Below are positions 1-9,545 of a stretch of DNA of 15,763 bases, in pieces. This DNA is from Phellopilus nigrolimitatus. Lineage: Eukaryota > Basidiomycota > Agaricomycetes > Hymenochaetales > Hymenochaetaceae. Below the pieces are notes generated by a model, which saw only the letters and a list, made by a program, of their open reading frames with translations, searched no databases and was not told the DNA's origin. The stretch lies in assembly GCA_021029095.1 (NCBI GenBank), contig JAJOHG010000517.1, positions 1-15,763 on the forward strand, given 5' to 3'. The translations under genes were made by a program, and so were the position numbers. The stretch's first letter is position 1, and the number at the start of each line of letters is the position of its first letter.

Positions 1-719
1 GCAGAGTCGATATTATGGGATGTCACTATTGATATTTCCAGGTCTGGCTTTCCCTCGCACACTCACTTCCCGCATACTTCCGTTTTGTCGCTACTTGAGA
101 AGACTGAAGCAGTATAGTACTATTGCGCATATTGGCAAATGATGTACTTAGAAAATGTAGACTATATATAATCATATCGAAAATTTCTACCTGCTCAGTG
201 ACCAGTTTCAAACCCTCTCATCGTAAATGTACTTAAAGGCCGCGGTTCATTTCAAATGTTCTGTCTTTCTTGTTGCTGTACCATCCCACTTTATACAGCT
301 CCCATTAGCAAGAAATGACTTTGCAGGGTTCCAGGAACGATATGGATACAATATATTTAAAATCCAGCCCAGTACTTGTAAGCAGTATGGGAAGAAGGGA
401 TTGAAGAAGTACTCGAATAGCCTTGGTTGGCGTACGGGCAGAACATCCGAAACATGTCGCTGGAGTTCAATGTCATCGTATTAAAGATAGACTGTGGTGG
501 AGAAGCCTGCTCAACACGCTGTCATGAACATGAGCATAATTGTTTCAATAATTTGTTCGCAATTATAAGCGACAGCCACGATGTTACGAAGTTGTATTAT
601 GTTTAATAAATATATACGCGTCACAAACGATGCTTAAAAATAAAAAAAAGCGAAGAATCAGAGTCCTGAGAAAGATTGTCCTCCATACTATGTACTTCGA
701 ATTCGCTTCAGGTCAGCAT
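1..719. other. 3' flank of the peptidase gene, no gene recognised
   Basis: This stretch lies downstream of the stop codon of the minus-strand peptidase gene and is AT-rich. It holds only short open frames (61 to 85 codons) with no motif I recognise. On the minus strand just past the stop there is a T-rich run (complement of the A run near 641-649) and an AT-rich segment around 601-618, which could serve 3' end formation. No exact AATAAA on the minus strand stands out. I see no RNA gene and no repeat. Confidence 0.5.
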
Positions 720-2655
720 CTACAACCCCACAGCACTCAGAAGTGCAGGGAAGTTAGGTGTACCGAGTCCAGTGACGGGATCCCAGCCCGCACGTGCGGT
801 GAAGCCATTCGTGCTACAGCCTGGATTGTCACCTATAGAATGGATTGGCAATTGTGTTCCGCTGAATGAAAATAGAAGCACGCACCGCTTGTGACATCGT
901 TGAGCGCCGCCTGGCCAATAGCAGAGTACAAGAATGGGTTGAGGAAGCCGAGCGGCGATTTTCCCGCGGCGATGAGGCGATCGTTGAGAAGCGCAATGAC
1001 GCTCGCGAAGATCGGGCTCGAGCAGCTCGTGCCCCAGACAATCTTGGTCTTCCCGCCCACAACAATCTCGACATTATCGCCCTGCGCAGCAACGTCTGGG
1101 AATCCGCGCCCAGAGGTGTTGAAGCGTCCGTTGTTCATCGAGCCTTGCGCAGTTAGAAATGAGCTAACTGCGGACGCCTGATACGAAGGCATGCCGAAGT
1201 AGTTCGAGAAGCCGCCTGATGAGAAGTTCGCTGCGGTCTCCTTGATACGCGTCGTTGCGCCGACCGAGGTCATGAATGGGCATCCGGATGGGAAGGTTGG
1301 CACGAAAGTCGAGCAGGTTGCGTTTCCAGGCTGGGAGCCCCCAGCACCGCCGTCGCCGGAGGCGAAGAGAATGGATGTGCCGCGAGCTCCTAATTGCATG
1401 AACGCGTTGCAGAGTTGGCTAGAAATAAGTTGAGCACGCGGAGAAATTCAGAAAAGAAATCCATTCACTTCGCCAGCGCTGGTGAGACTTCGTCCTCGTT
1501 CTGAGCGTACGATGTCGTGAGCACGTGCGGCGGGTTACTTTCACTGAGCAAGAAGTTGATCATGATATCTAAGAAACCCTCAAGTCCACTGCTTGTGATG
1601 TTCCCCCCGACAGATATAAACGTTGTTGGCACTCCGCTCGCAATGCCAATCGAATACTGAGTGTCGAGGTTCGCCTCCCCGCCGGCATTGCTCGCATTCT
1701 GCGGGTCTGAGCCGCCGTTGAGCGTCTGAAGCGTAAACGTAGTGTTCGCAGGGAGGTCTGGCCGTTGGGCTTTCAAGAACGACGTCAAGTCAGCCTGGTT
1801 GGCGTACTCTCCAACGAGGCCTGGGACGCCGAGTACGTTTGAGGACTGCGTCGCGAGCGTTGTCGGAATGCCGTATAGAGCCAGAATACACATCGGCGTG
1901 ACAACGGAATCGCATGAGGAGGGTACGCTCTGACGCGTAGTGAGGCTTCGCGCTCCGGAAACAATGGGAGCAGGAGAAGAAACGACAGGAAGGTGGGCAA
2001 ATGGATTTTCGAAACTGAAAAACCGTTAGTACACGAGAAAGATAAGGAAAGAAACAAGTTCAAGTACGTGATTGTTGGGTGAACAAGGTCGATATGTCCT
2101 TTGAGAGCGGCAGGAATCGAATAAGCGAGTGTGCGCACGGACTGCTTTCCGGTCTCCTCGTGCTGGAATACAGAAAAGTTTGCACCGAATATTTCGTTTG
2201 CTTTGCTGACGGGAACAGAGAACGCGAGCCAATCGCCTGCTGGTGAGATGGATTTGGCGGTGACATTGTGAGCCGCGAGGAACTCATTCACAATCGAAAT
2301 CGATTCAGGAGCCGGCTTCACGAATTCCTCGACCTATATGTAACCTATCAGAATCTTATTTTTAGAAGATAATCTCAGAGAATAAACTTACCGCCTCTTT
2401 CGTGAGATGTTGGCCGTAGAGTGCACTGCCAGGTGTGCTGACAGCATACAGCGAACTCTCCAGTCCGGGCATATTGCTGTTCACAAGAGCGAGACGCAGG
2501 TTGAGCACCTGGTCCGCAGGCGCAGCACCGAGCTTGATAAAACCATTTGGCGCGCCCTCGCGCTGCTCGTGCAGTACCAGATTATGGAGCACCGGATTTG
2601 CAGCGACGGCGGCGACAAAAGACGCAAAACCGAGGAACTTGAAGCTAGAGAACAT
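720..2655 (-). CDS. Secreted sedolisin-type (S53) tripeptidyl peptidase, five exons, intact
   Basis: This gene encodes a secreted serine-carboxyl peptidase; fungal S53 enzymes of this kind release tripeptides from protein N-termini in acidic surroundings. Exons run 2655-2392, 2333-2068, 2014-1469, 1418-886 and 832-720. The introns are 58, 53, 50 and 53 bp, all GT-AG, and the second has a TACTAAC branch site. The joined frame has 573 residues, a normal family length. Residues 1-19 form a signal peptide (cut near VAA-NP). A pro-domain follows to about residue 205, ending near TTRQ. The catalytic pair is Glu290 and Asp294 (GGEANLDTQY), the oxyanion Asp is Asp381 (ASGDGGAG) and the nucleophile is Ser490 (WGTSCSSP). 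The calcium site is Asp533 (ALNDVTSG) and Asp554 (GWDPVTGLG). At least seven N-glycosylation sequons are present. The start at 2655 is chosen because the signal peptide follows at once. I see no frameshift or missing key residue. The exact class (TPP versus aorsin or grifolisin type) cannot be fixed by eye. Confidence 0.95.
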
Positions 2656-2706
2656 GGAGAAAAGACAGTAGGGAATTAATTGTGACCGACATTTGAATTC
2701 CGTCGA

Positions 2707-2712
2707 ATTATA
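2707..2712 (-). promoter_or_regulatory. Candidate TATA element of the peptidase gene
   Basis: On the minus strand this reads TATAAT within CCATATAATTC, about 52 bp upstream of the peptidase start codon at 2655. Position and sequence fit a fungal core promoter element. There is no transcript evidence, so this is inference. Confidence 0.35.
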
Positions 2713-3438
2713 TGGTGATTGTTTTGTTTTTCTGATAGGCGAGCAAGCCTCTGTTCACTGCGTTACGAAAGTGTGTGATCTGGCGGAAGTCTTGCAAGCA
2801 TCTTTCTTGTGCATTTACACACTCCGGCTTGACCGAGGCATGCTTACATATGCTTCGAATTAAAGCGTTTTTACTGCAGTTGGCAGCCGACATATGGTGA
2901 CTACTATGATTAGATAGGCGAGGGTAAGCGAAGAAGTCCGCTGGTGCCCGTCCGCGGCAGCCCGTGCAAATCATTAGAAAGAAGTCGTCGCTCAATAGGA
3001 CGGTAGCTTTCCCACGCCTCTGCCTAAATTACGAGTGATGTCAACCACCAAACCATATGGTAAGTGCATGTAGCTACGGATGTCCTCTTCGTGGCCCTAA
3101 CTATGTGTCTTTATCATGTCAAGTAACTAAACTGTCTTCAAAGCCACCTAGGACACTGTAGGCTTTTGTAACACCTGTGACTTGTCGATCGGATAATGCA
3201 CATATACTGCCGTTCTCCGTTCAAATTCTCTTCCACGCAAGGTCGTATTTACATTACAGAAGTTCTCTTCCCTCGTCATATAAGAGATGGTGCTGGTTCG
3301 AGTGCGGAATGCAAAATATATTGTGTCAACCACCATTTTAACATATTTTGGCAGTATTTTTTGAACATCTCATACTGAATCTGGCTGGCTCAAACTTAGG
3401 ATTACAGTATTTTGGAATATATTCAAGCTCGAAATTGC

Positions 3439-3456
3439 AAAAAAAAAAAAAAAAAA
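3439..3456. repeat. Poly(A) run, 18 bp
   Basis: This is an uninterrupted run of 18 A on the plus strand. It may be a simple mononucleotide repeat or the trace of an old retroposed 3' end. No target-site duplication or upstream processed gene was seen, so a simple repeat is the safer reading. Confidence 0.8.
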
Positions 3457-3742
3457 TCCTCCGGAAGTACGGGTTTTGGGTGGGTTTCCATTGACGGTCA
3501 TTGACGGGTGAATGACTGTGCGCTCAATACTGTTATATGCATCGATGTAGTGCGGCTAGAAGTTCCGAGTGAAAGCGAGAAGATTGCGAATTGAGAAGAA
3601 ACAAAATGGGAGGGAAAAAAAAAAGAAAACAAAGTGTGCTTTTGGAATACAGATACCGGTTCAATTTGGTAATGGAAGGTAGACAGCGGAAGTAAACGCA
3701 TCAGGAAGTCGATCAAATAGATCATTCGTTCTTGATAAACGC

Positions 3743-3772
3743 TATTAGAGGTCTTTCGCAACCAATCCGAGG
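3743..3772 (+). repeat. Left terminal inverted repeat
   Basis: This 30-bp arm begins TATTAGAGGTCTTTCGCAAC and ends CCAATCCGAGG. It is the exact reverse complement of 4340-4369. Similarity stops at once outside the arm and within a few bases inside it. Confidence 0.92.
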
Positions 3773-4339
3773 GGCAAATATCAACCCGAAGCTGCGCTTG
3801 GATCAAACATTCCTACTCGCTTAGCAGACCCTGTGCCGGGCTTCGATATCTCGGCATAACCTTAAATAGGTCGCATTAATAATCGTAGAAAATTCGCCGC
3901 CTCAAGCGCATTGCACAGCGTAACACAACGTAACACCTACCATAGAAAGTAAACCTTGCTATGCATTGCGACTGCTGCCGCCATCGTGTCCTCCAGGAGC
4001 TGCAAAAACCAAAGCAGGCTTTTCTCACCATTTACTCATTCTCACAATTAATATAGTGTTATGCTATAATTTAATTAAGGAAAGGCAAATATGCTGTAGA
4101 TGTATAAAATATACTATGTAAGCGATCGGCTCCGCTAAAACTGGAAAAACCAGACTCGTTTTCTCCGTTTTAGGCAGCGTCGATCGATACCCACGGTAGG
4201 CTGGACCCGATGCGTGACAAGCCCGCTAGCCGTCATGCCGAGGCGGCCATCTCCTCGGCTATACGTTAGTCAGTATTTCACACGCCACTCGCTTATCATC
4301 ATTCCAAGGAACGTTCGTTTTCAAGCGGGGAAGATCGCA

Positions 4340-4369
4340 CCTCGGATTGGTTGCGAAAGACCTCTAATA
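4340..4369 (-). repeat. Right terminal inverted repeat
   Basis: This is the exact reverse complement of 3743-3772 over all 30 bases, ending in TAATA on the plus strand. The flanks beyond the arm are unrelated. Confidence 0.92.
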
Positions 4370-4423
4370 ATTTACCACCTCCGCGGCTTGAATCCACAGA
4401 ATTCTATCTTGACCACAATCGTC

Positions 4424-4458
4424 TTTATACTTCGTTTTCCCTCGTCTTTCCCTATGCA
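4424..4458 (+). promoter_or_regulatory. Remnant core promoter of the regulator pseudogene
   Basis: TTTATAC at 4424-4430 is followed by a pyrimidine-rich stretch (TTTTCCCTCGTCTTTCCC) leading to the ATG at 4459. This arrangement is common at fungal gene starts. It sits only 55 bp right of the end of the transposable element, so anything further upstream was separated from it by the insertion. Confidence 0.4.
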
Positions 4459-5478
4459 ATGGCCATGACCGCACGCGTGACACTGATGAGCAAAAACTGC
4501 GGTCGCCGCCAGCGCCCGACGGCAACGCAGTTCCCGAGCGCGGCCACCGTCGTCGACAGACCGACAAAACGAACGCAAATACAAGTTCGAAAGATAGAGA
4601 AAACGCAAATGGACCGAGATTACGGGGACGAAGGCCTGGTTCAGACAGAGCTGACGGGCTCTTTCCCCCGAAGCCAATGGCATGTACCGGCGGTGTATAC
4701 CTGTGAGTGTTTTCTTTCCGGTTCTATTCTGTTGGAAGGTCGGCAGGATGAAGTTAAGATGCGACCACGTGAGTGAATCTCTGAACATTGTGTATAGGTT
4801 TTTCCATGCCAGGGCTGTGTCAAGCGAGCGTGGTCTAGGAGGCATATGTCCCGAGGGCAAGCTCATCTCATACCCCCGCACACACTACGTCCTCGCCAGC
4901 ACCAAGACCCTCCATGAAAAGAGTCCCGAGATGGCTGACTGAATCAGCGTGCTCGAGGAAGCCCTCTACGTCCCGTACGTTTAGCACGCCGCCGCACCCG
5001 CCTCGCCGTGACGACCTATTGAAAATCAAAGGGCCAGCTTAAGCTATATGGGCTCTTTGTCGCAGGCTGAGTTGAAGACGGAATACGGAAAGTGGGTTGG
5101 AGATATACATGTAGGAGATATAGGATTCTCACTGCAAATCTCTTCTGCCCTTCACAGTCGACTCCGACGTGCTCTGGCCTGTTTCCTGCATTAACGGATG
5201 CCTTTAAAAGCAACGATACTTTAACGAGCAGCGGAAAAAAACTCTTACTGTCCTGCGCGCGTCGCGAAGAGGAAATTTGGGGACGAGGGAGGAGGCGTGG
5301 TGCAGAGTAGAGAGGTTAGGCTATTGGGCGTAGACGCGGTGATGGAGCTGGTATTGGTGAAGTAGCTGAGGGAGCAAATGGGAATGGCTAAGACGCAAAG
5401 ATGAGCAGGCACCTCCGCGCACCGAGGCAGAGCGACTTTGCGAGGTCGCGAGGGGGAAAGCGAGCTGGTTGTACGTTT

Positions 5479-5660
5479 TTCTATCCTTTATCCTCGTCCT
5501 GTACTCTTCATTTCCATTTTTTCGCAACCCTCTTACCACCTCCTTTCCTCTTCTTTCTTCGCCGCTTCTATCCACTCTTCGTCTCTCGTCACTTGAACAT
5601 TGTTTCCCCTTCCGCATACTTCTCCTTCCGTTCCACATGCTCACACATTCCCTTCCCGCA
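5479..5660 (+). repeat. Pyrimidine-rich low-complexity tract inside the pseudogene
   Basis: This run is dominated by C and T and lies directly before an ATG at 5662 (MNSTVLSPTS). By itself it resembles a fungal promoter and 5' leader. However, reading on from 5662 in shifting frames gives HARKTALLLLICP, then DFDVSAP, then the Fungal_trans pieces, which fits the interior of the same regulator. It may therefore be the former variable linker between the zinc cluster and Fungal_trans, expanded or altered. Its opposite strand gives a 140-codon purine-rich frame that I regard as an artefact. Confidence 0.45.
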
Positions 5661-7051
5661 GAATGAACTCTACCGTCCTCTCCCCCACCAGCACCTCCGC
5701 GCTGCTTTGCGCCGTGTACGGCACCCACCGATCCTCTGTGCACGCAAGACTGCGTTGCTTCTCCTTATCTGCCCCGCCAGCGTGCGGCTCGACTTCGACG
5801 TCTCGGCACCGGAATCGAAAACCGGGCCCGCGAAGCAGAAGTGCAGAGCTCCAAGAGTGGGAAGAAGGGCGCAGACAAGGGGATACGAATAGGAACGGAA
5901 CCATAGGATCCAGTGTGAGGGAGTACTATCTCACCGCCCACGGCTTTGTGCGAGGTCCCCGTGCAATCAAGGCCGGACATACAGGTCGTTCAATGCTTGG
6001 TGTGTCACCTTGTCCTTGCCCTTACACTATGATACCGATCGCGTTTCCCATATTTAAATATCGTGGTGGCGTGGTATCCGTCTGCGTTAACAGTCACCAA
6101 GTGGGCGTCTCCGCGAACTTTGCCATCAGAGTTTTGCTTAGTGTGCTCACATATCTCTATCTTTTGCTTCCTGTAGCAATAGCATTACTATTACGACCTC
6201 TCGTAGATTGGCCTCCATTATGGAGAGATGTATCAGGACAAGCCGGTCGTGGAGCAACACAAACTTCGTGTCTTGTCCTGGGAGATATTGCATGTAGAGA
6301 AGCGTTTTGTGAGTTCCGTATTCTTTCTTTCTCATTCTTTCCTCCATTCTCCTTCTCTGTCTCTTGACTCCGCCATTTCTTGTAAGGCCACAAATAAGTG
6401 GCATGCCCTTCCTTGCGCCTTCTCCCTCCTTGTTTTCTTGTACGATTGAGAAATTCTTAAGCGTTTGCAATTTCTAGAGCTATGCAAATTACGTGCAGGA
6501 AACCCTTGAGCATCTTGAACGGCCTCAGCGCAGGCTTTTCGAATCGCGTGAAGCGCGCTGTCCGTCCTCTTCTCAGACGCTAGCAGGGTAACAAATGGCT
6601 GAACATATTGAAAAGTTCACGACTACGAGCTCGCCTTCTTCGAAGCGTGTCGCACCTGCGCTGGAAGTCGCATCGTGCGCGTTGAAGCTCCGCCTCACCA
6701 CACCGCAGGACTACCACGACCACCTCGTTCTCGACAGGAAGATCTGTTGTTCCCTTTGTACCAGTACATCCGCTCGCTCCCAACTCCGAGACCTATTCGG
6801 CCTATTCACAGTCCAGTTCCACTACAAACCTCAATTCCTCCAGCTTCGACCGTTCTTCTGGGTCAATCGAGCCGGATGTCCCACCGCAAATTCTCGCTAT
6901 GTTCCGTCTGCGTGTGCTACCGGAAAAGCATATGGTGATTCTGCACCTCCACCGCGCATTTGACTATCCCCACATGCACGACCGCCGTGTGCTCGTCCAG
7001 CGGCGCTTCCCATCCACCGCATTCGCAACGTTCTTGAGCGCGAGCACGTTG

Positions 7052-7119
7052 GTGAGTGGCCTTGGGGAGATGTGCGAAAGCCGGAGCTGACGTATACTGG
7101 CATAACGCATTTTGGGCAG
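7052..7119 (+). other. Preserved spliceosomal intron in the regulator pseudogene
   Basis: GTGAGT at 7052, a GCTGAC branch-like site near 7085 and TTGGGCAG ending at 7119 form a normal 68-bp intron. It follows the segment RFPSTAFATFLSAS and precedes an open segment containing NNEDIHMLFLVALKPFF. Keeping splice signals while the reading frame is lost is expected of a former gene. Confidence 0.5.
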
Positions 7120-7569
7120 TGGTAGTTGGTTCCGTGTTATTTGGGTGCCAAATGCCAATTTTTGTAACAATGAAGACATCCATATGCTCTTTCTCGTTGC
7201 ACTCAAGCCATTCTTCCCTGTCGCGCTCGTCGCGCTGGAGGTGCTTGGGCAAGCGGAAATTCTTCCACAAGGCGTCACCTCGGTGCTTCATGGCTACCTG
7301 CTCATAGGTATGTCCCTTTTGCTCTATTCAAACCGTACCTATTCCGATTTGTTGACCTGTTATTCTAGTAGATCATGTGTGACTTCGACGTGGGACGTGT
7401 ATAATAAGAAGGCATCGTCTGAGGGAGACACGGAACACGGGCGTCTTCGGACCGAATGGCGAGATCTGACTGTCATACCCGCATCGATGTTGTTGTCGAG
7501 CGTCTGTAGCAGATTCCGCTTCCCCAAACACTCTATTCTAAGTCCTTCTCCAGCGAATCATCTTCCGGC

Positions 7570-8247
7570 ATGAGTGAGATATCTACGGACCCGACGGTCT
7601 TACCCGGGTTTTACTGCCGCATGTGCACCGCGAGCTCACGGACATTGTTGAGCGCATGCATGGCTTGCTCAGACTCAAAGAGGCGCGTATGTGACTGCTG
7701 CAGCGTTGCTCTGGTGATTTGTCCTACTTCCACTACAGCTGGAGTCGGGATGTTCCGAGATCAGCTGGCGACTGACGACGGACTGGAAATGCAGTGCGTG
7801 GGCACGCCCCCGCCAGACCTTGATTGGGATGCGCTCACGGATGCAATCATGGCTGTTTCTCCTATTACAGAGGCGTCCGACTATTCGTCGCACCAAAGTG
7901 CGTTCGGTGGCATCGCCACGCCCACGTCGGGTTCGACGTCAGTATCCATAATGCCACCTACCGCATATTCGACGTTCCCGCTGCTCGATACGTGCGCCGC
8001 ACTCGGACTGGGACGTGCCGTTCGTCGATGCGAACGAGTACAGTCCGGAGCTGACACCGATACTGGTTATGAGCTGAAGCCTGATGCTTCTTCATATACG
8101 GATATGAGCGAAGACGGGTCGCTGACGTTGAAAGCGTTGTGGGAATCGAGTGCTGTGTGGGTGCCCTACCTCTCTAGTACGAGCGCGTTTTGCCCGCTTC
8201 ATCTTGCTTGGTCCATCATTGCTGACTACCTAGTACTCCACTGCTGA
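7570..8247 (+). pseudogene. Open frame of 225 codons, probable C-terminal remnant of the regulator
   Basis: This is the longest open frame right of the peptidase gene, but I do not recognise it as a whole. It contains an acidic stretch (GTPPPDLDWDALTDAIM) of the kind seen in C-terminal activation regions and a Ser/Thr-rich middle. Other frames over the same bases also look coding: LLPHVHRELTDIVERMHG (about 7612-7665) leads to a possible GTATGT...ACAG intron (7687-7738), and SDWDVPFVDANEYSPELT lies near 8004-8055. Such frame mixing, together with its position directly after the Fungal_trans remnants, argues for a degraded C-terminus rather than an independent gene. Translation from 7570 as a separate protein cannot be excluded. 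Confidence 0.35.
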
Positions 8248-8525
8248 AACGTTCAAGGATCGCCAGTGCCATTCATTCTTCTCGCAAATGGCCATTTCAT
8301 GTTTTCAAGTAAATTATTTGTACTGTAATTCTTTCTACGCGTTATCATTCTTATAATATCTACAGTCCGTACATAGTCCTTAGCCACAAGAAATGCATGC
8401 GACGGAACGTTTGTATATCCTACTATTAAAAAGAGCTGGTTTGTATATGCTTTAAGTTCCCGGACGTACTGGGAAATTTACGTAAGGACGATGCCACAAC
8501 TCCCGTGTAAAACTGGACATCTACC

Positions 8526-8870
8526 ATGTCGAGCGAAGACGGTGCTCAACCAACGAACGCAAACATCTCTCCGAGTCCCGTCAGATCGAACGAATCACCA
8601 ATATTCTCGTAATATTAGTATGGTGCCCGCGGTGGGCACGGATGTTGGACACGGATACCGGACGTGGCGCGCACTTGCGTCGTCGTTGAGACCGGCTCAG
8701 AGGCCAAGTGAGTCTACGAAGGCCTTTCAGTGGTGGTAATGGATATTGATACGGGCGACAAACGTAGGGCCTGCTTCCGCACAACTGAAGGAGCACGACG
8801 GGTGCTACTAAACAGCGGACTGGACGAGGCCGAACTAGAGGAGATATCGGAAGTGTGTGCGAAATTATGA
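8526..8870 (+). pseudogene. Unassigned coding remnant with one intron and two in-frame stops
   Basis: A frame from ATG 8526 (MSSEDGAQPTNAN...) runs to TGA 8868-8870, interrupted by TAA at 8610 and TAG at 8616. A well-formed 60-bp intron fits at 8708-8767 (GTGAGT to CGTAG) and removes a third stop, giving VVVETGSEAK joined to ACFRTTEGARRVLLNSGLDE and an acidic end (EAELEEISEVCAKL). The family is not recognised. The minus-strand open frame over the same bases looks like a shadow. The splice sites and the biased 3' exon support a former gene; the clustered stops argue against a working one. Confidence 0.35.
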
Positions 8871-9545
8871 GGTTCGTTGAAATATACAATCAGGTACGCA
8901 ATCGATTGTCTGAGAAACCGCAGTTTGACAGGCCGACTTCATGTCGTAACTTTCAGAAGGTTTTATCTCCCGATCCATCGTGTACTCGGTATGAACATGC
9001 CTGCAGTGACCTCCGATGACTAATGTGAGCAAACAAAGGATTAACTTATTTCGGTGTCGTTCTGATTGTTTGCGTAGTGGGTTTCTGTTTTCCGACTTAT
9101 AGCGAGCCCATCCACGACCGAAAGACTTGACCGAAGTGGTATATGAGCGAGTTTCCCGCTACGGGATGTACACTAAATTTACCGAACTCCTAAGTTATAC
9201 GGTAGGTGCATGGCCATTGTCTATCCTATTTTTAAGCAGTTGATTCACAGGCTACTTTGCGTTCTTTTCGCTCTAGCCATACTCTTTTCTTGGTACAAAC
9301 TCAAGATTCTAGCGGTGCGCTCGGGTGCGTATAGTCCGGTCCACCGATTTTGAGGTTACCTCACTTCAACCCGGAAAGAGGGACTAAGTCATCTTTGACT
9401 GGATTTTGCGTGTGTAACCAAATAAATCAACAATGCACGATGCTGATAATCCGCCTGGTAATAGGTTATTTGTCATATTGTAGAATGATATCCGTTTGCG
9501 AGTCCTATTCCGTTAACTTGGACGAGCGAGAAAAACCTCCATTGA
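8871..9545. other. No gene recognised
   Basis: All six frames are short here and no motif, RNA gene or repeat was identified. Base composition is close to that of the neighbouring remnants. Confidence 0.5.

Larger units (their letters stand above)
2656..3742. other. Intergenic spacer, no gene recognised
   Basis: This spacer between the peptidase gene and the transposable element has only short open frames on both strands without recognisable motifs. It contains the peptidase promoter at its left end, an 18-bp A run at 3439-3456, a second A run of 10 bp at 3615-3624, and a tandem pair of the 9-mer CATTGACGG at 3489-3507 (units one base apart). Confidence 0.6.
3743..4369. mobile_element. Non-autonomous DNA transposon (MITE-like), TA-flanked
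   Basis: The 627-bp interval is bounded by a perfect 30-bp inverted repeat (3743-3772 and 4340-4369). The outermost two bases of each copy are TA, as expected for TA target-site duplication, giving an element of about 623 bp (3745-4367) with 28-bp ends. The interior is AT-rich around 4040-4120. Its frames are short and show no transposase motif such as a DDE/DDD catalytic region or helix-turn-helix, so mobility would need a transposase from elsewhere. Length, perfect termini and TA edges fit MITEs of the Tc1/mariner superfamily; that superfamily call is inference. Because TA is self-complementary, the duplication cannot be proved from one copy. The intact termini suggest a fairly recent insertion. 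The right end lies 89 bp before the putative start of the decayed regulator gene. Confidence 0.75.
4459..7330 (+). pseudogene. Zn2Cys6 / Fungal_trans transcription factor, decayed by frameshifts and stops
   Basis: Pieces of one fungal zinc-cluster regulator appear in family order but in changing frames. A basic, low-complexity N-terminus is at 4560-4700. The zinc cluster follows at 4730-4849: RMKLRCDH, then FPCQGCVKR, then ICPEG. The second ligand Cys is replaced by Val (FCWKVGRMKLRC), and the intron at 4769-4797 is only 29 bp. After it come LASTKTLHEKSPEMAD, a TGA at 4940 and ISVLEEAL, then HPPRRDDLLKIK at 4995-5030. These match the linker of basidiomycete members (HPLLRDELLKIK-like). Fungal_trans pieces follow: REYYLTAHGF (5918), CEVPVQSRPDIQVVQ (5949), TAG then IGLH (6204), RVLSWEI (about 6258), DYHDHLVLDRKI (about 6709), LHLHRAF (about 6940) and RFPSTAFATFLSAS (about 7003). 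An intron fits at 7052-7119. At least five frame changes are needed, so no functional protein can be read. The 3' boundary is uncertain. Confidence 0.8.

Noticed and set aside
866..1156. Plus-strand open frames of about 96 codons (also at 891-1181, 1242-1433, 2407-2679)
   Set aside because: They lie opposite the exons of the minus-strand S53 peptidase, whose catalytic motifs fix the true strand and frame.
3293..3306. GGTTCGAGTGC resembles a tRNA B box
   Set aside because: It differs from the B-box consensus at its end, and no A box, acceptor stem or anticodon arm can be folded around it.
3439..3456. Poly(A) run as the tail of a processed retrocopy
   Set aside because: No intronless gene copy lies upstream and no flanking target-site duplication was seen; it is kept only as a simple repeat.
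4214..4468. 84-codon open frame starting inside the transposable element
   Set aside because: It crosses the right inverted repeat into unrelated flank and has no protein motif; this is a chance frame.
5321..5743. 140-codon minus-strand frame rich in Arg, Gly and Glu
   Set aside because: It is the purine-rich complement of the pyrimidine tract inside the regulator pseudogene, and its composition follows from low complexity.
5600..6367. 255-codon plus-strand open frame that could be called a gene by length
   Set aside because: Family-like Fungal_trans pieces are spread over this and the other two plus frames in collinear order, so the frame is one fragment of a decayed gene.
6917..7291. 124-codon minus-strand frame
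   Set aside because: It is antisense to the LHLHRAF and RFPSTAFATFLSAS segments of the regulator; no motif of its own.
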